Source: Flavobacterium sp. HJ-32-4 (GTDB lineage: Bacteria > Bacteroidota > Bacteroidia > Flavobacteriales > Flavobacteriaceae). Taken from it: a DNA stretch of 64,000 nt. Location: the NCBI RefSeq assembly GCF_022532105.1, contig NZ_CP092832.1:3315001-3379000 (forward strand), read 5' to 3'. This document shows positions 1 to 8,437 of the stretch, piece after piece (the first letter of the stretch is position 1; every line of letters starts with the position of its first letter). A program made the position numbers and the translations under genes. A model generated the notes under the pieces. It was not told where the DNA came from. It did no database searches and worked only from the letters and a program-made list of their open reading frames with translations.

Positions 1-1
1 C

Positions 2-403
2 GTAGGGGAAGGCATCAAGCTGACACTGAAAGAAAATGCCGTCCGCTTCGATGTCAATAAGTCGACGCTGACACCTACCGCCAAAGCGAACCTCGACAAA
101 CTGGTGACCGTTTTCAATACGTATCCGGATACCGACATCGTCATTTACGGGTATACCGACAGCACCGGTCCGGATGACTATAACCTGACCCTTTCACAGC
201 AACGTGCCGCCTCGGTCAAGGCCTATCTGGCGTCAAAAGGCATCAACGCCGCCCGTATCCAGACAACCGGTATGGGAGAAGCCGATCCAATTGCCACCAA
301 TGACACCAAAGACGGACAAGCGCAGAACCGTCGGGTAGAATTCGCTATCACGGCCAACGAGAAAATGAAGGCCGACGCAGCGAAGGAAGCAGCGAAGAAC
401 TAA
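2..403 (+). CDS. OmpA family protein, C-terminal part (5' end outside window)
   Basis: This is the C-terminal OmpA domain of an outer-membrane or periplasmic peptidoglycan-anchoring protein. The open frame runs in from before the window start. Recognisable family motifs are the FDVNKSTLTP strand, then TDSTGPDDYNLTLSQQRA, then the RIQTTGMGEADPIATN and QAQNRRVEF segments that form the peptidoglycan-binding fold. The tail is Lys/Ala-rich (EKMKADAAKEAAKN). A first internal ATG lies at 104, but homology-like sequence extends upstream of it, so the gene is cut by the window edge rather than starting there. It ends just before a convergent pair of terminators. The identity of the N-terminal domain cannot be seen. 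Confidence 0.9.
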   Translation, partial: VGEGIKLTLKENAVRFDVNKSTLTPTAKANLDKLVTVFNTYPDTDIVIYGYTDSTGPDDYNLTLSQQRAASVKAYLASKGINAARIQTTGMGEADPIATNDTKDGQAQNRRVEFAITANEKMKADAAKEAAKN

Positions 404-425
404 TTACAACATACATCCAATGAAG

Positions 426-455
426 AAGACAGCCCGAAACGGCTGTCTTTTTTAT
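426..455 (+). terminator. Rho-independent terminator of the OmpA-type gene
   Basis: A 9-bp perfect stem AAGACAGCC/GGCTGTCTT with loop CGAAAC is followed by a T-run. It lies about 20 bases after the OmpA stop codon. Confidence 0.85.
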
Positions 456-471
456 TGCGTCCTCCTTAAAC

Positions 472-501
472 AAAAAGACCTCCCAGAAGGGGAGGCCTTT
501 T
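472..501 (-). terminator. Terminator facing the giant T9SS gene
   Basis: A GACCTCCC/GGGGAGGCC stem is flanked by an A-run on the left and a T-run on the right, so it can act on both strands. It lies about 35 bases past the stop of the minus-strand surface-protein gene. Confidence 0.7.
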
Positions 502-535
502 CATGCAAAAAAATCTATGTATAAATAAGAACGTA

Positions 536-3500
536 CTAGTTGAGGACTTTCCGGGTTACTATCGAACCGTCGGTCAAGGTAATTTTCAGAAGCAATACTT
601 GCTTTTCAAGGTTCAACACTGAAAGGCGCACTTCATTTTCCCCTAATGCCATTATTGTGTGAACCATTCGGCCCCGGATATCAAACAATTGCACTTTTTC
701 AATACCCGCGGACAAAGCGTGGATCGTCAAACCGTCCTTATCCGTAAAGACCGCTACCGGGATGCCAGCTACGTCGGGTATTCCCAGCGTCGTGTTTGTA
801 TACTGAATTTGAAAACGGTCGTTGAAATCACCTGCCGCCGTCGTGAAACTATAAGGTGTTTCTTTCAGGTTGGTGACACTACCTGTAATGTTATCCTTGA
901 GGAAGATACCCTGTTCACCTGCAAAAACGCCGTCGGCATGGTCAAAAGAGATGGTCATCGTACCCGTCGTCTCCGCATGAAGTGCCATCGGCACAATATC
1001 ATTATCATCAAATGATGAGCGCGCCTGTATGCCATATCGTTCACCTCCGATCATCGTAGCAATACAGTTTCCGCTAGGAAGCAGGCGTCCGTCATAACCT
1101 ACGTCTTCACCCATCGTGGCCGTATCAAGATAAGCCAACAGCATCTGGTTACCTTTAGACGTTTCGCTTTCGATGTTTAACCAAAAACGGCTGTTTTCGC
1201 CACTTACTGCACTTCGGAAAAACTGCCCCTGGTTGTTTCCAGTCCGCATATCGGGTGTAAAATTCACAGCAGACAGATTGGAAGTGTTGCTGAAAACAAA
1301 GCCCTGCCCTACCTGTATGGTGCCATTGGGTACCATTCCGCCCTGGAAGGCTGCGGTAGCTCCGGTATTGTTGTACATGGCATAATTAGAGCCGCCAACC
1401 AATTGGTCATGATGCGCCCAGAAGTAGAGACTGCCGGGATTGGTCGCGAGAAATGCATCGGCATCGACTGTCGAAGGAAACGGATTCGAAATAATATGGT
1501 TGTAGTTCGTACCGTTTATTGTTGGTACCGCGATACGACCGTTATTCGGAACACCTGTAAACTGACTGATAAACAATGTTGTAGGTGAAGCACCTGAAAA
1601 CGGCGGATTCGGGAAGTTGTTGGGCGCACGCACCATATACCCTCTCCCTGTCACAAAATCATAGGTCCCAATCGTCGGATCAGATGCACTGCTGAATACC
1701 GGCACGAAGGACGAGGAATTTACATTATAAGTATAAAAACGGTTCCAAAGCGTCAAAGGAGAAAAGGCAAACAATTTTTGTCCGGATACCGGGCTCCCCC
1801 AGTAAACATAGTCCTGGCGCCATATCTTGACGTTGGTTTTAAAGGTAACCAATCCCGAATTGGCAAATGCGTAATCCGATTGCAACAAGTTGCTACCCTG
1901 CTCAAAAGTGAGGGAGCCACCGTTTACCGTTATCGGTCCTGATAGGTCGAAGTCGTATGCCGTAACCGGCTCTCCGTTTGCGTCAACAGAACCAACTGTG
2001 ACGTTGCCGCTGTTAACAATGATCCCACACGAGAAAAAATCGGCTGATGCATTGTAATCTCCTTCAAATACAGCGGTGGCTGGTATGCCATAAAAAGGAT
2101 CGTAGTAATCATTTGGCGCACCATTCGACCAACTGGTACCGTTCCAAACCGTGTTAAAACACTTTTCGGCCAAAGCGTAATAGCCCGGAATTTGGGACGG
2201 CGTCAACTCCATGTAAACGGGTGCACGCTCTGGAAAAAACGTAGGAGGCTGATAGTAAACTCCTTCCAGGTCATTGGAACGAAAAATCCCCGATGGTTCG
2301 TTTACCAGTGAATAAAAGTATACCCTGACAGCGGATATGTTCGCTGCCCCGGTTAACACGGATACCTCTACCTTCCTTGATGCAAGACCGTAACCATAAA
2401 ACGGACGACCAACCGAATTGACGTGTGGTTTAAACGACAACCAAACGCTACTTATTCCATTCCCAACCATCGAAAACCAAACACCGTAATTCGAAATGCT
2501 TAAAGGATCCACACTACTAAAGAAAGGAGACGCATTTGGAATTTCATTGACCGATGCCACAGTAGGTACTTCCATTCGTACTTCGCCATTAATCTCGATA
2601 TTATTGGGGCCATCTTCAAGACGGGAATTCAACGGTATCACCAAATAGGCGCCATTGCTAAAGTTGAAAGAACCTGCTTCCACCTTCATTACATCCCTAA
2701 TGGTAATCACCTGGGTGGTGGTCACGGGTGCTGACATCTGCTTGTAGATTTCCCAACGATTAAAGGTTGCAGTTGGAGCAACCGCATCGTTACGGTAAAC
2801 ACCATTTCCGGTTAGCAATTGCGCCGTTGCCGTTGGATCGACATTCCGCATCCACAGCGTATCGATCGTGGCGATACCTTCATTGAAAATACTGCCGCCC
2901 GTGTTGAGCAAATTGGTACGGATTTCGCCCGAAGTAATCGTCAAATCACCCGCAATATCGATTTGCGGGGAAGACACGAAGCGGTTGGTGCCGCTGCCCG
3001 TTTCAATCTCGATATCGCCAAAATACATATTGGAAGTGGTAAAATAAAACCCCTGGTTACCGCCCGCGTCGGTGGAAACGCCGTTTCCAAAGCGAAAAAC
3101 ATGAGACAGTGGAAATACAATCCCGGATGGAATGCTAATGCTTAGGGTCGATGCACCGTTGGCCACATGTGGGTCTACAATCGTAATACGGCCTGCTGAA
3201 AGAGCAAGGCTTGCGGTGGTTGAAGCAGTAAAGTCAAAGATTTTGTTCCCCGATTGGACGCTTCCGACCGCATTTCCACCGCCATTACCGTCAACAACCA
3301 TTTCGCCTCCGCTTTGGCTAAAACTGCTCCCTGAGTTACCCTTAAAGTTACCGTTTAGGGTAAAAGTACCGCCCGATAAGATAAACGAGCCATTCAAGAG
3401 AAAAGTACGATCGCCACCACCCGCCGGACCGATGGTTACCGCGCCTGAGGAAAGCGTCAGGCTGCCGCCGGTATTTACCGCCATACCCGTACCGGAACCT

Positions 3501-5497
3501 CCGCCGACATTGAAGTCTCCGCCATTGACGGTTATACTTCCGCCCGTGGTTACGGAATCGGTTACGGCAAATGTACCCGAGGAGATTGTGACAGAACTAC
3601 CCGGACGGACATTAAGCGTTTTGGCATTCGCGGTTCCACTTACTGTAAGCACCCGCCCTTCCAGGATGTAGGCACCGGTGCCGGGAGTAGGAACAGATCC
3701 AGTGCTCCAGATGGATGAATCCGACCAATCACCTGACTGTATCGCAATTACGTCGCCAGAAGTGTTGATATCGCTGAAGGAAGAACCAATGTAATAGGTA
3801 TCCGCTAGGTTGGCCAAGGGTATGCCTACCCGGTTTGCTTTGATATAATTAGTACCAGATGCATGATTACCCGGTGCGGGCGTATTAGCCGATGTCACAT
3901 GGTGATTGCCGTTGATAGGCGCGTACAGCAACGGGGCATATACATCTTCCCCGTCGAAACTGAGATCGAAGGTAGCGCTGCCGGTGATCCCCGTTTGGCC
4001 GACCGCCCATCCCGTATTGCTTCGCAGGTTGACAGTGTAGCCATCGTTATCGAGAATCGAATTGTACGAAACGTTATTTGCATCTATCATGGGCCCTACG
4101 CGCACGATTCCCCCAGTGGTAGAGGCTGTTTTTGAGACCGTGACGTCCCGTCTTTTGGTTCCATTTTGTCCGACCATATAGAAAGGTCTGGAGCCGGCGT
4201 CAACACCAAACCAACGACCCAAAACGGCGGTAGGTGCAAATCCGCCTGAAATGAAAGAGAGATCGTCATTCAGCGCCGGGCCAGTTCCGACAATAAATGT
4301 TGAACCAAGCGTGTCAATGGTACCGCTTGTTAAAGTAAGCATACCAGACACTGTACCCGTATTGCTGCCTGATAACAAAGAATTGGCATTCGAGAATGTC
4401 ACGCCTCCATTCGTATTGGCACAATCCAGGGCGGAAAAATTGGCCGTGGCACCGCTAAGCGCGTTTTGGAAGACGCCAGCGCCCGAGACCGTCTGGTTAC
4501 TGCTGCCAGTAAATGCAATCGAGCCTAGCGTGCTGAGCGTGCCATTATTCGTAAGGCTACCACCCAGTTGTAAGCCCGCCGTAGCCAGTATCCGGAACTC
4601 CCCGCTTGTGACCGTAAGCGAACCATTCATGCGAAAGCTATCGGCGATATTGGCGTATCTATTGGCACCGGATCCGGTATTGATTTCCAACGAGCCCATA
4701 GTAAGTGTTGTGGGTATACTGACCCGCATGGCCAGTGCCCCACCTACGGTTGTGGAAACACCATCACCCAACACAAGCCTGTGCGAACTGTTAGAGGTGC
4801 AGATTCCGGAAGGGATGACAAATACCTGGTCTGACGCACCGCTTCCCACGTGCGGATCTACAATAATGAGACGTCCGCCAGTAAAATAAAGATTGATGGC
4901 GCTTGCCGATGTAAATGAAAACAATGGTGTTCCCGTAGCAACGCTGGATGCGGCAATACCGTTATTATTACCGTCAATTATGATATCTCCACCACTTTGG
5001 GAGAGGATAGCCCCACTCGCGGCAGTCAAGTTTCCATTCAATACAAGCGTACCGCCATTACTTAAAGAGAGTGAACCACTGGACGTAATAGATAACGTGG
5101 TGTTATTCCCCGTGGCGCGACTTACCGTAAGCGTATTGGACCCTATGGAAAGACTGCCATTTTCAATGGTAAGCTGACGCACCGATGCTGATGCGTTCAA
5201 TACCATGTTCGCGCCGTTACGTATAACATAGTTGTCGGCGTTAGTAATAGCTGCCGGTGCCGCGCCGCTGCCATTGCCGTTAACTCCCCAAGAGGTTCGA
5301 TTCGCAAAATTAGTAGAAAAAGGCTTTGAGTAATACGTGGTTTGGGCCGTGCTATCCCATCCAAAGACCAGACATGCTGCCAGAACGTAGAAAAAAAGGG
5401 TCATCTTATTGAGACGCCTGTTGTCAGTGGTAGCACGAGTCTCAGCTGTAAGGGTGGCGCTATGACCTGGCTGCATGTTGTTGTAGCGATGTTGCAT
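536..5497 (-). CDS. Giant secreted protein with T9SS type A sorting domain
   Basis: A 1,653-residue secreted, probably cell-surface protein. A hydrophobic signal segment (MTLFFYVLAACLVFGWDSTAQ region, residues 32-51) follows a 31-residue basic N-terminus; a start at residue 8 or 32 is possible. The body is Ser/Thr/Gly/Asn-rich with many short repeated strands such as GSLTVTSGEFRI and LTLSSGAVTIG, as in beta-helix or adhesin-type proteins. Two large modules, about residues 160-310 and 720-880, repeat the order SGGxxxxDGN, GRxxIVDPHV, IPSGI, GxGVST, ExxTGSGxNR, ExR. The last 85 residues (from GIPDVAGIPVAVFTDKDG, through FDIRGRMV, to VTRKVLN) match a type A T9SS C-terminal sorting domain. No catalytic motif was recognised. 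It sits alone between terminators. Confidence 0.85.
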   Translation of the reverse strand: MQHRYNNMQPGHSATLTAETRATTDNRRLNKMTLFFYVLAACLVFGWDSTAQTTYYSKPFSTNFANRTSWGVNGNGSGAAPAAITNADNYVIRNGANMVLNASASVRQLTIENGSLSIGSNTLTVSRATGNNTTLSITSSGSLSLSNGGTLVLNGNLTAASGAILSQSGGDIIIDGNNNGIAASSVATGTPLFSFTSASAINLYFTGGRLIIVDPHVGSGASDQVFVIPSGICTSNSSHRLVLGDGVSTTVGGALAMRVSIPTTLTMGSLEINTGSGANRYANIADSFRMNGSLTVTSGEFRILATAGLQLGGSLTNNGTLSTLGSIAFTGSSNQTVSGAGVFQNALSGATANFSALDCANTNGGVTFSNANSLLSGSNTGTVSGMLTLTSGTIDTLGSTFIVGTGPALNDDLSFISGGFAPTAVLGRWFGVDAGSRPFYMVGQNGTKRRDVTVSKTASTTGGIVRVGPMIDANNVSYNSILDNDGYTVNLRSNTGWAVGQTGITGSATFDLSFDGEDVYAPLLYAPINGNHHVTSANTPAPGNHASGTNYIKANRVGIPLANLADTYYIGSSFSDINTSGDVIAIQSGDWSDSSIWSTGSVPTPGTGAYILEGRVLTVSGTANAKTLNVRPGSSVTISSGTFAVTDSVTTGGSITVNGGDFNVGGGSGTGMAVNTGGSLTLSSGAVTIGPAGGGDRTFLLNGSFILSGGTFTLNGNFKGNSGSSFSQSGGEMVVDGNGGGNAVGSVQSGNKIFDFTASTTASLALSAGRITIVDPHVANGASTLSISIPSGIVFPLSHVFRFGNGVSTDAGGNQGFYFTTSNMYFGDIEIETGSGTNRFVSSPQIDIAGDLTITSGEIRTNLLNTGGSIFNEGIATIDTLWMRNVDPTATAQLLTGNGVYRNDAVAPTATFNRWEIYKQMSAPVTTTQVITIRDVMKVEAGSFNFSNGAYLVIPLNSRLEDGPNNIEINGEVRMEVPTVASVNEIPNASPFFSSVDPLSISNYGVWFSMVGNGISSVWLSFKPHVNSVGRPFYGYGLASRKVEVSVLTGAANISAVRVYFYSLVNEPSGIFRSNDLEGVYYQPPTFFPERAPVYMELTPSQIPGYYALAEKCFNTVWNGTSWSNGAPNDYYDPFYGIPATAVFEGDYNASADFFSCGIIVNSGNVTVGSVDANGEPVTAYDFDLSGPITVNGGSLTFEQGSNLLQSDYAFANSGLVTFKTNVKIWRQDYVYWGSPVSGQKLFAFSPLTLWNRFYTYNVNSSSFVPVFSSASDPTIGTYDFVTGRGYMVRAPNNFPNPPFSGASPTTLFISQFTGVPNNGRIAVPTINGTNYNHIISNPFPSTVDADAFLATNPGSLYFWAHHDQLVGGSNYAMYNNTGATAAFQGGMVPNGTIQVGQGFVFSNTSNLSAVNFTPDMRTGNNQGQFFRSAVSGENSRFWLNIESETSKGNQMLLAYLDTATMGEDVGYDGRLLPSGNCIATMIGGERYGIQARSSFDDNDIVPMALHAETTGTMTISFDHADGVFAGEQGIFLKDNITGSVTNLKETPYSFTTAAGDFNDRFQIQYTNTTLGIPDVAGIPVAVFTDKDGLTIHALSAGIEKVQLFDIRGRMVHTIMALGENEVRLSVLNLEKQVLLLKITLTDGSIVTRKVLN

Positions 5498-5554
5498 AAA
5501 TTAGGTGTTTTGGGTTATTGATTTTTGGGGACAAATCCAACAATGGCGGAGTTT

Positions 5555-5592
5555 TTTAAAAGGGAAGCCGCCCCCCAAACGGACGGCTTCCC
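5555..5592 (-). terminator. Minus-strand terminator 540 bases downstream of a Crp/Fnr gene
   Basis: A perfect 9-bp stem GGGAAGCCG/CGGCTTCCC with a 13-base loop is followed on the minus strand by TTTTAAAAAA. The only upstream minus-strand gene is the Crp/Fnr regulator ending at 6133, so either that mRNA has a long 3' UTR or an unannotated RNA ends here. Confidence 0.65.
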
Positions 5593-6132
5593 AGTTCAAT
5601 TAAGAAACTATATATAAAAAGAACGTCAATGCATCAATGCCTGATTGAGACAATCCCGTAAGCCAAGAATCTCTTTTTCGAATACAGTTCCGACACTTTT
5701 TCAAGAGCACGAGTTCTGACAGAGCGCTTGCTAAATATGCGCCACTCACTCCGCAGAACGCCCCTCTTAAAAAATGTTTAACATTTTAGAAAAAAAGTTA
5801 GACAAATCTAAAAGTTGATGTAATGGAAACACTTGACTTTTGGTAAGAAAGTAGCGAAGGCTGTGAAATCAAATTAATTATCATTATCACACAAAATCAC
5901 TACTATAAACTGTGATGTAGCCCTTCTAACTTGATGAATTGTTCAGTTTTAATAAAAAAACAATGAACAAATTATAAATATGACAAAGCGGGCTGCTTGA
6001 CAATTGTCAAGAAGTGAGAAACAAACGACAAAACCGCGGAGGTGTGCGAAAGAAAATGGCATTTCGTCACACTATTTCTCCGTTCCATCAAGAGACGGTT
6101 AACTGACGATGGTGAGATGTAGAGAAAGGATA
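5593..6132. other. Gene-poor intergenic stretch with a perfect FNR-like palindrome
   Basis: 540 bases without a convincing gene. The strongest signal is the perfect 16-bp palindrome CTTGACAATTGTCAAG at 5996-6011, which contains a TTGAC-N4-GTCAA dyad. The rest is AT-rich. A short minus-strand open frame around 5640-5780 has no ATG and was not called. Confidence 0.5.
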
Positions 6133-6717
6133 TTATTTGAGCCGCAACGCACCACAGCGTCGAATGCGACTCAACGTTTCGGGTGTGACACCAAGATAAG
6201 AGGCAATAAACTTCAACGGCACGTTTTGATAGACTTCGGGTTGTTCCGAGAGAAGTTTCTGGTAACGCTGTTCGGCTGTTAGCATTCTGAAATCTAGTGT
6301 ACGTTCGCGCAAACTCTGTATAAGGTGCTCGTACGTTTGTTTACATACATGTCGCCAAACCAGGGTGTTGGAAAGCAATTGATCATAACTTTCTTTATCA
6401 ATAGCAATCAAAACGCAATCAGATAAGGCTGACACTCTTTCACGCGAGGGATGACCTGTCACAAAACTCTCAAATGCCGTTACAAGGCCGCCAGGACCGA
6501 CAAGCTCAGTCGTGATTTCTTCACCATCATCAACAAAATAGACACGAACATATCCCTCTACCACAAAATAAAGGGTATCAACCTTCCGCTTCTCTTTTTC
6601 CAGAAGTCGGCCCTTTGATACGCTAACAGCGCGAAGTAGGTTAATAAGCGTCGTAACGTCATACGAATCGATTGGCATGATAGTATTGACATAACGCAGA
6701 AAATTGCTGATGGGCAT
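6133..6717 (-). CDS. Crp/Fnr family transcriptional regulator (paralogue 1)
   Basis: A 194-residue one-component regulator with an N-terminal cyclic-nucleotide-binding-like beta-roll (residues about 20-115; VDTLYFVVEGYVRVYF and ELVGPGGLVTAFESF) and a C-terminal winged helix (about 135-190; PLKFIASYLGVTPETLSRI is the recognition region). No clustered cysteines for an iron-sulfur cluster are visible, so an oxygen-sensing role is not supported. It is a close paralogue of the next gene upstream: both share SYDxLL, VWRHVCKQTYE-like and LTAEQRYQKL-like stretches. Its ligand and targets are unknown. The promoter and a leader hairpin next to the start codon are conserved between the two paralogues. 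Confidence 0.9.
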   Translation of the reverse strand: MPISNFLRYVNTIMPIDSYDVTTLINLLRAVSVSKGRLLEKEKRKVDTLYFVVEGYVRVYFVDDGEEITTELVGPGGLVTAFESFVTGHPSRERVSALSDCVLIAIDKESYDQLLSNTLVWRHVCKQTYEHLIQSLRERTLDFRMLTAEQRYQKLLSEQPEVYQNVPLKFIASYLGVTPETLSRIRRCGALRLK

Positions 6718-6722
6718 ATGCG

Positions 6723-6744
6723 AACTCTTATTGGGGTAAGAGTT
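6723..6744 (-). promoter_or_regulatory. Leader hairpin next to the start codon of Crp/Fnr paralogue 1
   Basis: A perfect 8-bp stem AACTCTTA/TAAGAGTT with loop CCCCAA ends 5 bases before the ATG. The right arm contains the only purine-rich, Shine-Dalgarno-like stretch (AAGAG), so folding could hide it. The upstream paralogue has the same arrangement. Confidence 0.55.
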
Positions 6745-6760
6745 ACCTGAAAAAACCTCT

Positions 6761-6791
6761 CAAATATATTAACTATTGTTTAATATATCAA
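6761..6791 (-). promoter_or_regulatory. Bacteroidetes-type promoter of Crp/Fnr paralogue 1
   Basis: On the minus strand TTG-N20-TATATTTG fits the -33/-7 consensus TTG/TAnnTTTG. The predicted start of transcription gives a leader of about 37 bases that contains the hairpin. Confidence 0.65.
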
Positions 6792-6953
6792 CTGCAATAA
6801 AAAAAACTAGATATCTATAAATATCAGTTAATTAAGCGTATAAACAAAATACTAAGCCATAAGTCATTAAACAAATATTTAAACTAAGCCGTGTGCAAAG
6901 TGGCATACTTACGTGAACCTCTTTTAGATCAATCAGACGCCCCTCCATTAAGA

Positions 6954-7001
6954 CAAAAAAGAGGGCACCGTGGTAGTCCCCCAACCCCTCGTGCGCCCTC
7001 T
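6954..7001 (-). terminator. Minus-strand terminator about 210 bases past Crp/Fnr paralogue 2
   Basis: An AGAGGGC/GCCCTCT stem with a long GC-rich loop is followed on the minus strand by a T-run (AAAAAA on the plus strand at 6955-6960). It is well separated from the stop at 7213, again implying a long 3' UTR. Confidence 0.65.
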
Positions 7002-7135
7002 ATGCAAAATTGGTAGATCGCTGAAAAACAGCTCTCGAAAAGCCCCAGTGTGGTTTCTCAGGTAAGTCGAACCGTTTTACTTCGTGTTCATCCTATGGGC
7101 TTAGCCAAAAATAACCCGACACAATAAGATTCGCC

Positions 7136-7149
7136 TTGACCTGTATCAA
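7136..7149. promoter_or_regulatory. FNR-box-like dyad TTGACCTGTATCAA
   Basis: TTGAC-N4-ATCAA matches 9 of 10 fixed positions of the classical FNR box TTGAT-N4-ATCAA. It lies 64 bases past the stop of paralogue 2 and about 420 bases upstream of paralogue 1. Its function is inferred only from the sequence match. Confidence 0.35.
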
Positions 7150-7212
7150 GAAATGAATTTTCTCACAGAAATAAGGTTCACCTAAGCGACTCGTAAAGTG
7201 ATCCAACCGCTC

Positions 7213-7788
7213 TTATTTTGTTTTCGCGCTGCGTATCCGACTCAGTGTCTCCGGGCGAATTCCCAGATAAGAAGCAATGTATTTGAGCGGCACATGCTGG
7301 TATAATTCCGGCCGCTTGGCATAGAGCTTTTGATAGCGCTCTTCCGCGGTCAACGTAAGAAGGTCGAGTGACCGTTGCCGCGACTCGGCCAAAAAACGCT
7401 CGTAACTATATTTACAGACATATTTCCAGGACACCGTTTCCTTCATCAGGATATCGTAAGAGGCCTTGTCTGCCCACATCAAATGACAATCCGTGACGGC
7501 ACTCAACGTTTCGGTCGAAACCTCCTGGTTGACGAAGCTCTCAAATACCGTAACAAGCGAATTACCGTGCACAAGCTGTGTGGTAACCTCAAGTCCATCA
7601 TGGTTACACGACATCCGCATAACGCCATCAACCAAAAAATACATTTTCTCTACAACCCGGCCATCCGATTCTACGATCGTTCCCCGCGGCACCTCCATGC
7701 AGTGGAACGCTTTTTCGAGAACAAGCTCGTCTGTCTCAGACACATTCGTTATGCCCGATATGTAATTAACTAAGTGATGTAGCGGCAT
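7213..7788 (-). CDS. Crp/Fnr family transcriptional regulator (paralogue 2)
   Basis: A 191-residue regulator with the same two-domain plan as the adjacent paralogue: an N-terminal effector beta-roll (VVEKMYFLVDGVMRM, QLVHGNSLVTVFESFV) and a C-terminal winged helix (VPLKYIASYLGIRPETLSRIRS). The shared segments AVTDCHLMWADKASYDILM and TAEERYQKLY show a tandem duplication. No cysteine cluster is present, so it resembles the many Bacteroidetes Crp-like proteins of unknown ligand. The ATG at 7788 is supported because promoter, leader hairpin and start codon are spaced as in paralogue 1. Confidence 0.9.
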   Translation of the reverse strand: MPLHHLVNYISGITNVSETDELVLEKAFHCMEVPRGTIVESDGRVVEKMYFLVDGVMRMSCNHDGLEVTTQLVHGNSLVTVFESFVNQEVSTETLSAVTDCHLMWADKASYDILMKETVSWKYVCKYSYERFLAESRQRSLDLLTLTAEERYQKLYAKRPELYQHVPLKYIASYLGIRPETLSRIRSAKTK

Positions 7789-7793
7789 GCTGC

Positions 7794-7817
7794 AACTCTT
7801 TTTTGGGGGTAAGAGCT
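7794..7817 (-). promoter_or_regulatory. Leader hairpin next to the start codon of Crp/Fnr paralogue 2
   Basis: The 7-bp RNA stem AGCUCUU/AAGAGUU contains one G-U pair and encloses a loop with ACCCCCA. It ends 5 bases before the ATG. It differs from the paralogue 1 hairpin in one arm but keeps pairing, which suggests selection on structure. Confidence 0.5.
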
Positions 7818-7832
7818 ACCTGAAAAACCGCG

Positions 7833-7840
7833 TAAAGATA
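7833..7840 (-). promoter_or_regulatory. -7 element of Crp/Fnr paralogue 2
   Basis: TATCTTTA on the minus strand is one base off TAnnTTTG, at the same distance from the leader hairpin as in paralogue 1. No clear TTG was seen at -33. Confidence 0.45.
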
Positions 7841-7957
7841 CTTTTTTTGAAAATTCCCTCCTAGCAGATTAAAAAATTAACTTAACAGCCAATTTTTAAC
7901 GAAATAGACCTCCTTTTCATACTTATTTTGTAAGTCTTTCAACAACTACTGCGCCCA

Positions 7958-8305
7958 CTATTTTTTAGATACGCCTTCTTCCTCCATCAGCTTAAGTCCG
8001 AAATTTCGGATTTGAACGATGATGTCCAGCACCTCCTGCCCCCTCGGTGTCAACGAATATTCGGTGCGCGGCGGCACTTCCGCGAAGACTTTCCGCACGA
8101 TATACCCGTCCCGTTCGAGTTCTTTCAACTGTGCCGTCAGCATTTTGTCGGAAATATGCGGAATGTCCTTTCGCAATTCCCCATAGCGCCGCACCTGGTC
8201 GCGAAGCCGCCACAGGATCGGGGCCTTCCAGGCACCTCCAATCTGTTCCATCACCAGTTGCACCGGGTTATAATAGACGCGTCCGTTGATAATGAAGTCA
8301 GGCAT
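7958..8305 (-). CDS. HxlR family winged-helix regulator
   Basis: A 115-residue MarR-like winged-helix regulator of the HxlR family. Family motifs are GGAWKAPILWRLRD, RYGELRKDIPHISDKMLTAQLKELE and the wing EVPPRTEYSLTPRG. The open frame extends 41 codons further upstream, but the ATG at 8305 (MPDFIINGRVYY) fits the normal family length; the extension would run through the divergent promoter region. HxlR proteins commonly control a divergently transcribed enzyme gene and often respond to reactive electrophiles or disulfide stress. Here the divergent partner is the DJ-1/hydrolase fusion starting at 8438. No conserved N-terminal cysteine is visible, so the signal is unknown. Confidence 0.85.
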   Translation of the reverse strand: MPDFIINGRVYYNPVQLVMEQIGGAWKAPILWRLRDQVRRYGELRKDIPHISDKMLTAQLKELERDGYIVRKVFAEVPPRTEYSLTPRGQEVLDIIVQIRNFGLKLMEEEGVSKK

Positions 8306-8437
8306 ATGATGCGTTTTAGACGAAGATACCAAAAAACAACCCTTACTTACCAAAAAGTGTGTTCCGCACGCCTTGGTAACACTCTTGAAGCAGGGCTTTT
8401 CCGGGCGTAGCTTTGGAGTGTTAAACAAAAACTCCTT

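Noticed and set aside
4251..4889. 212-codon plus-strand open frame
   Set aside because: Antisense to the giant T9SS gene; composition only.
5639..5780. Minus-strand open frame ending in FLAYGIVSIRH
   Set aside because: No ATG, only an internal GTG; no family recognised; may be a remnant but cannot be supported.
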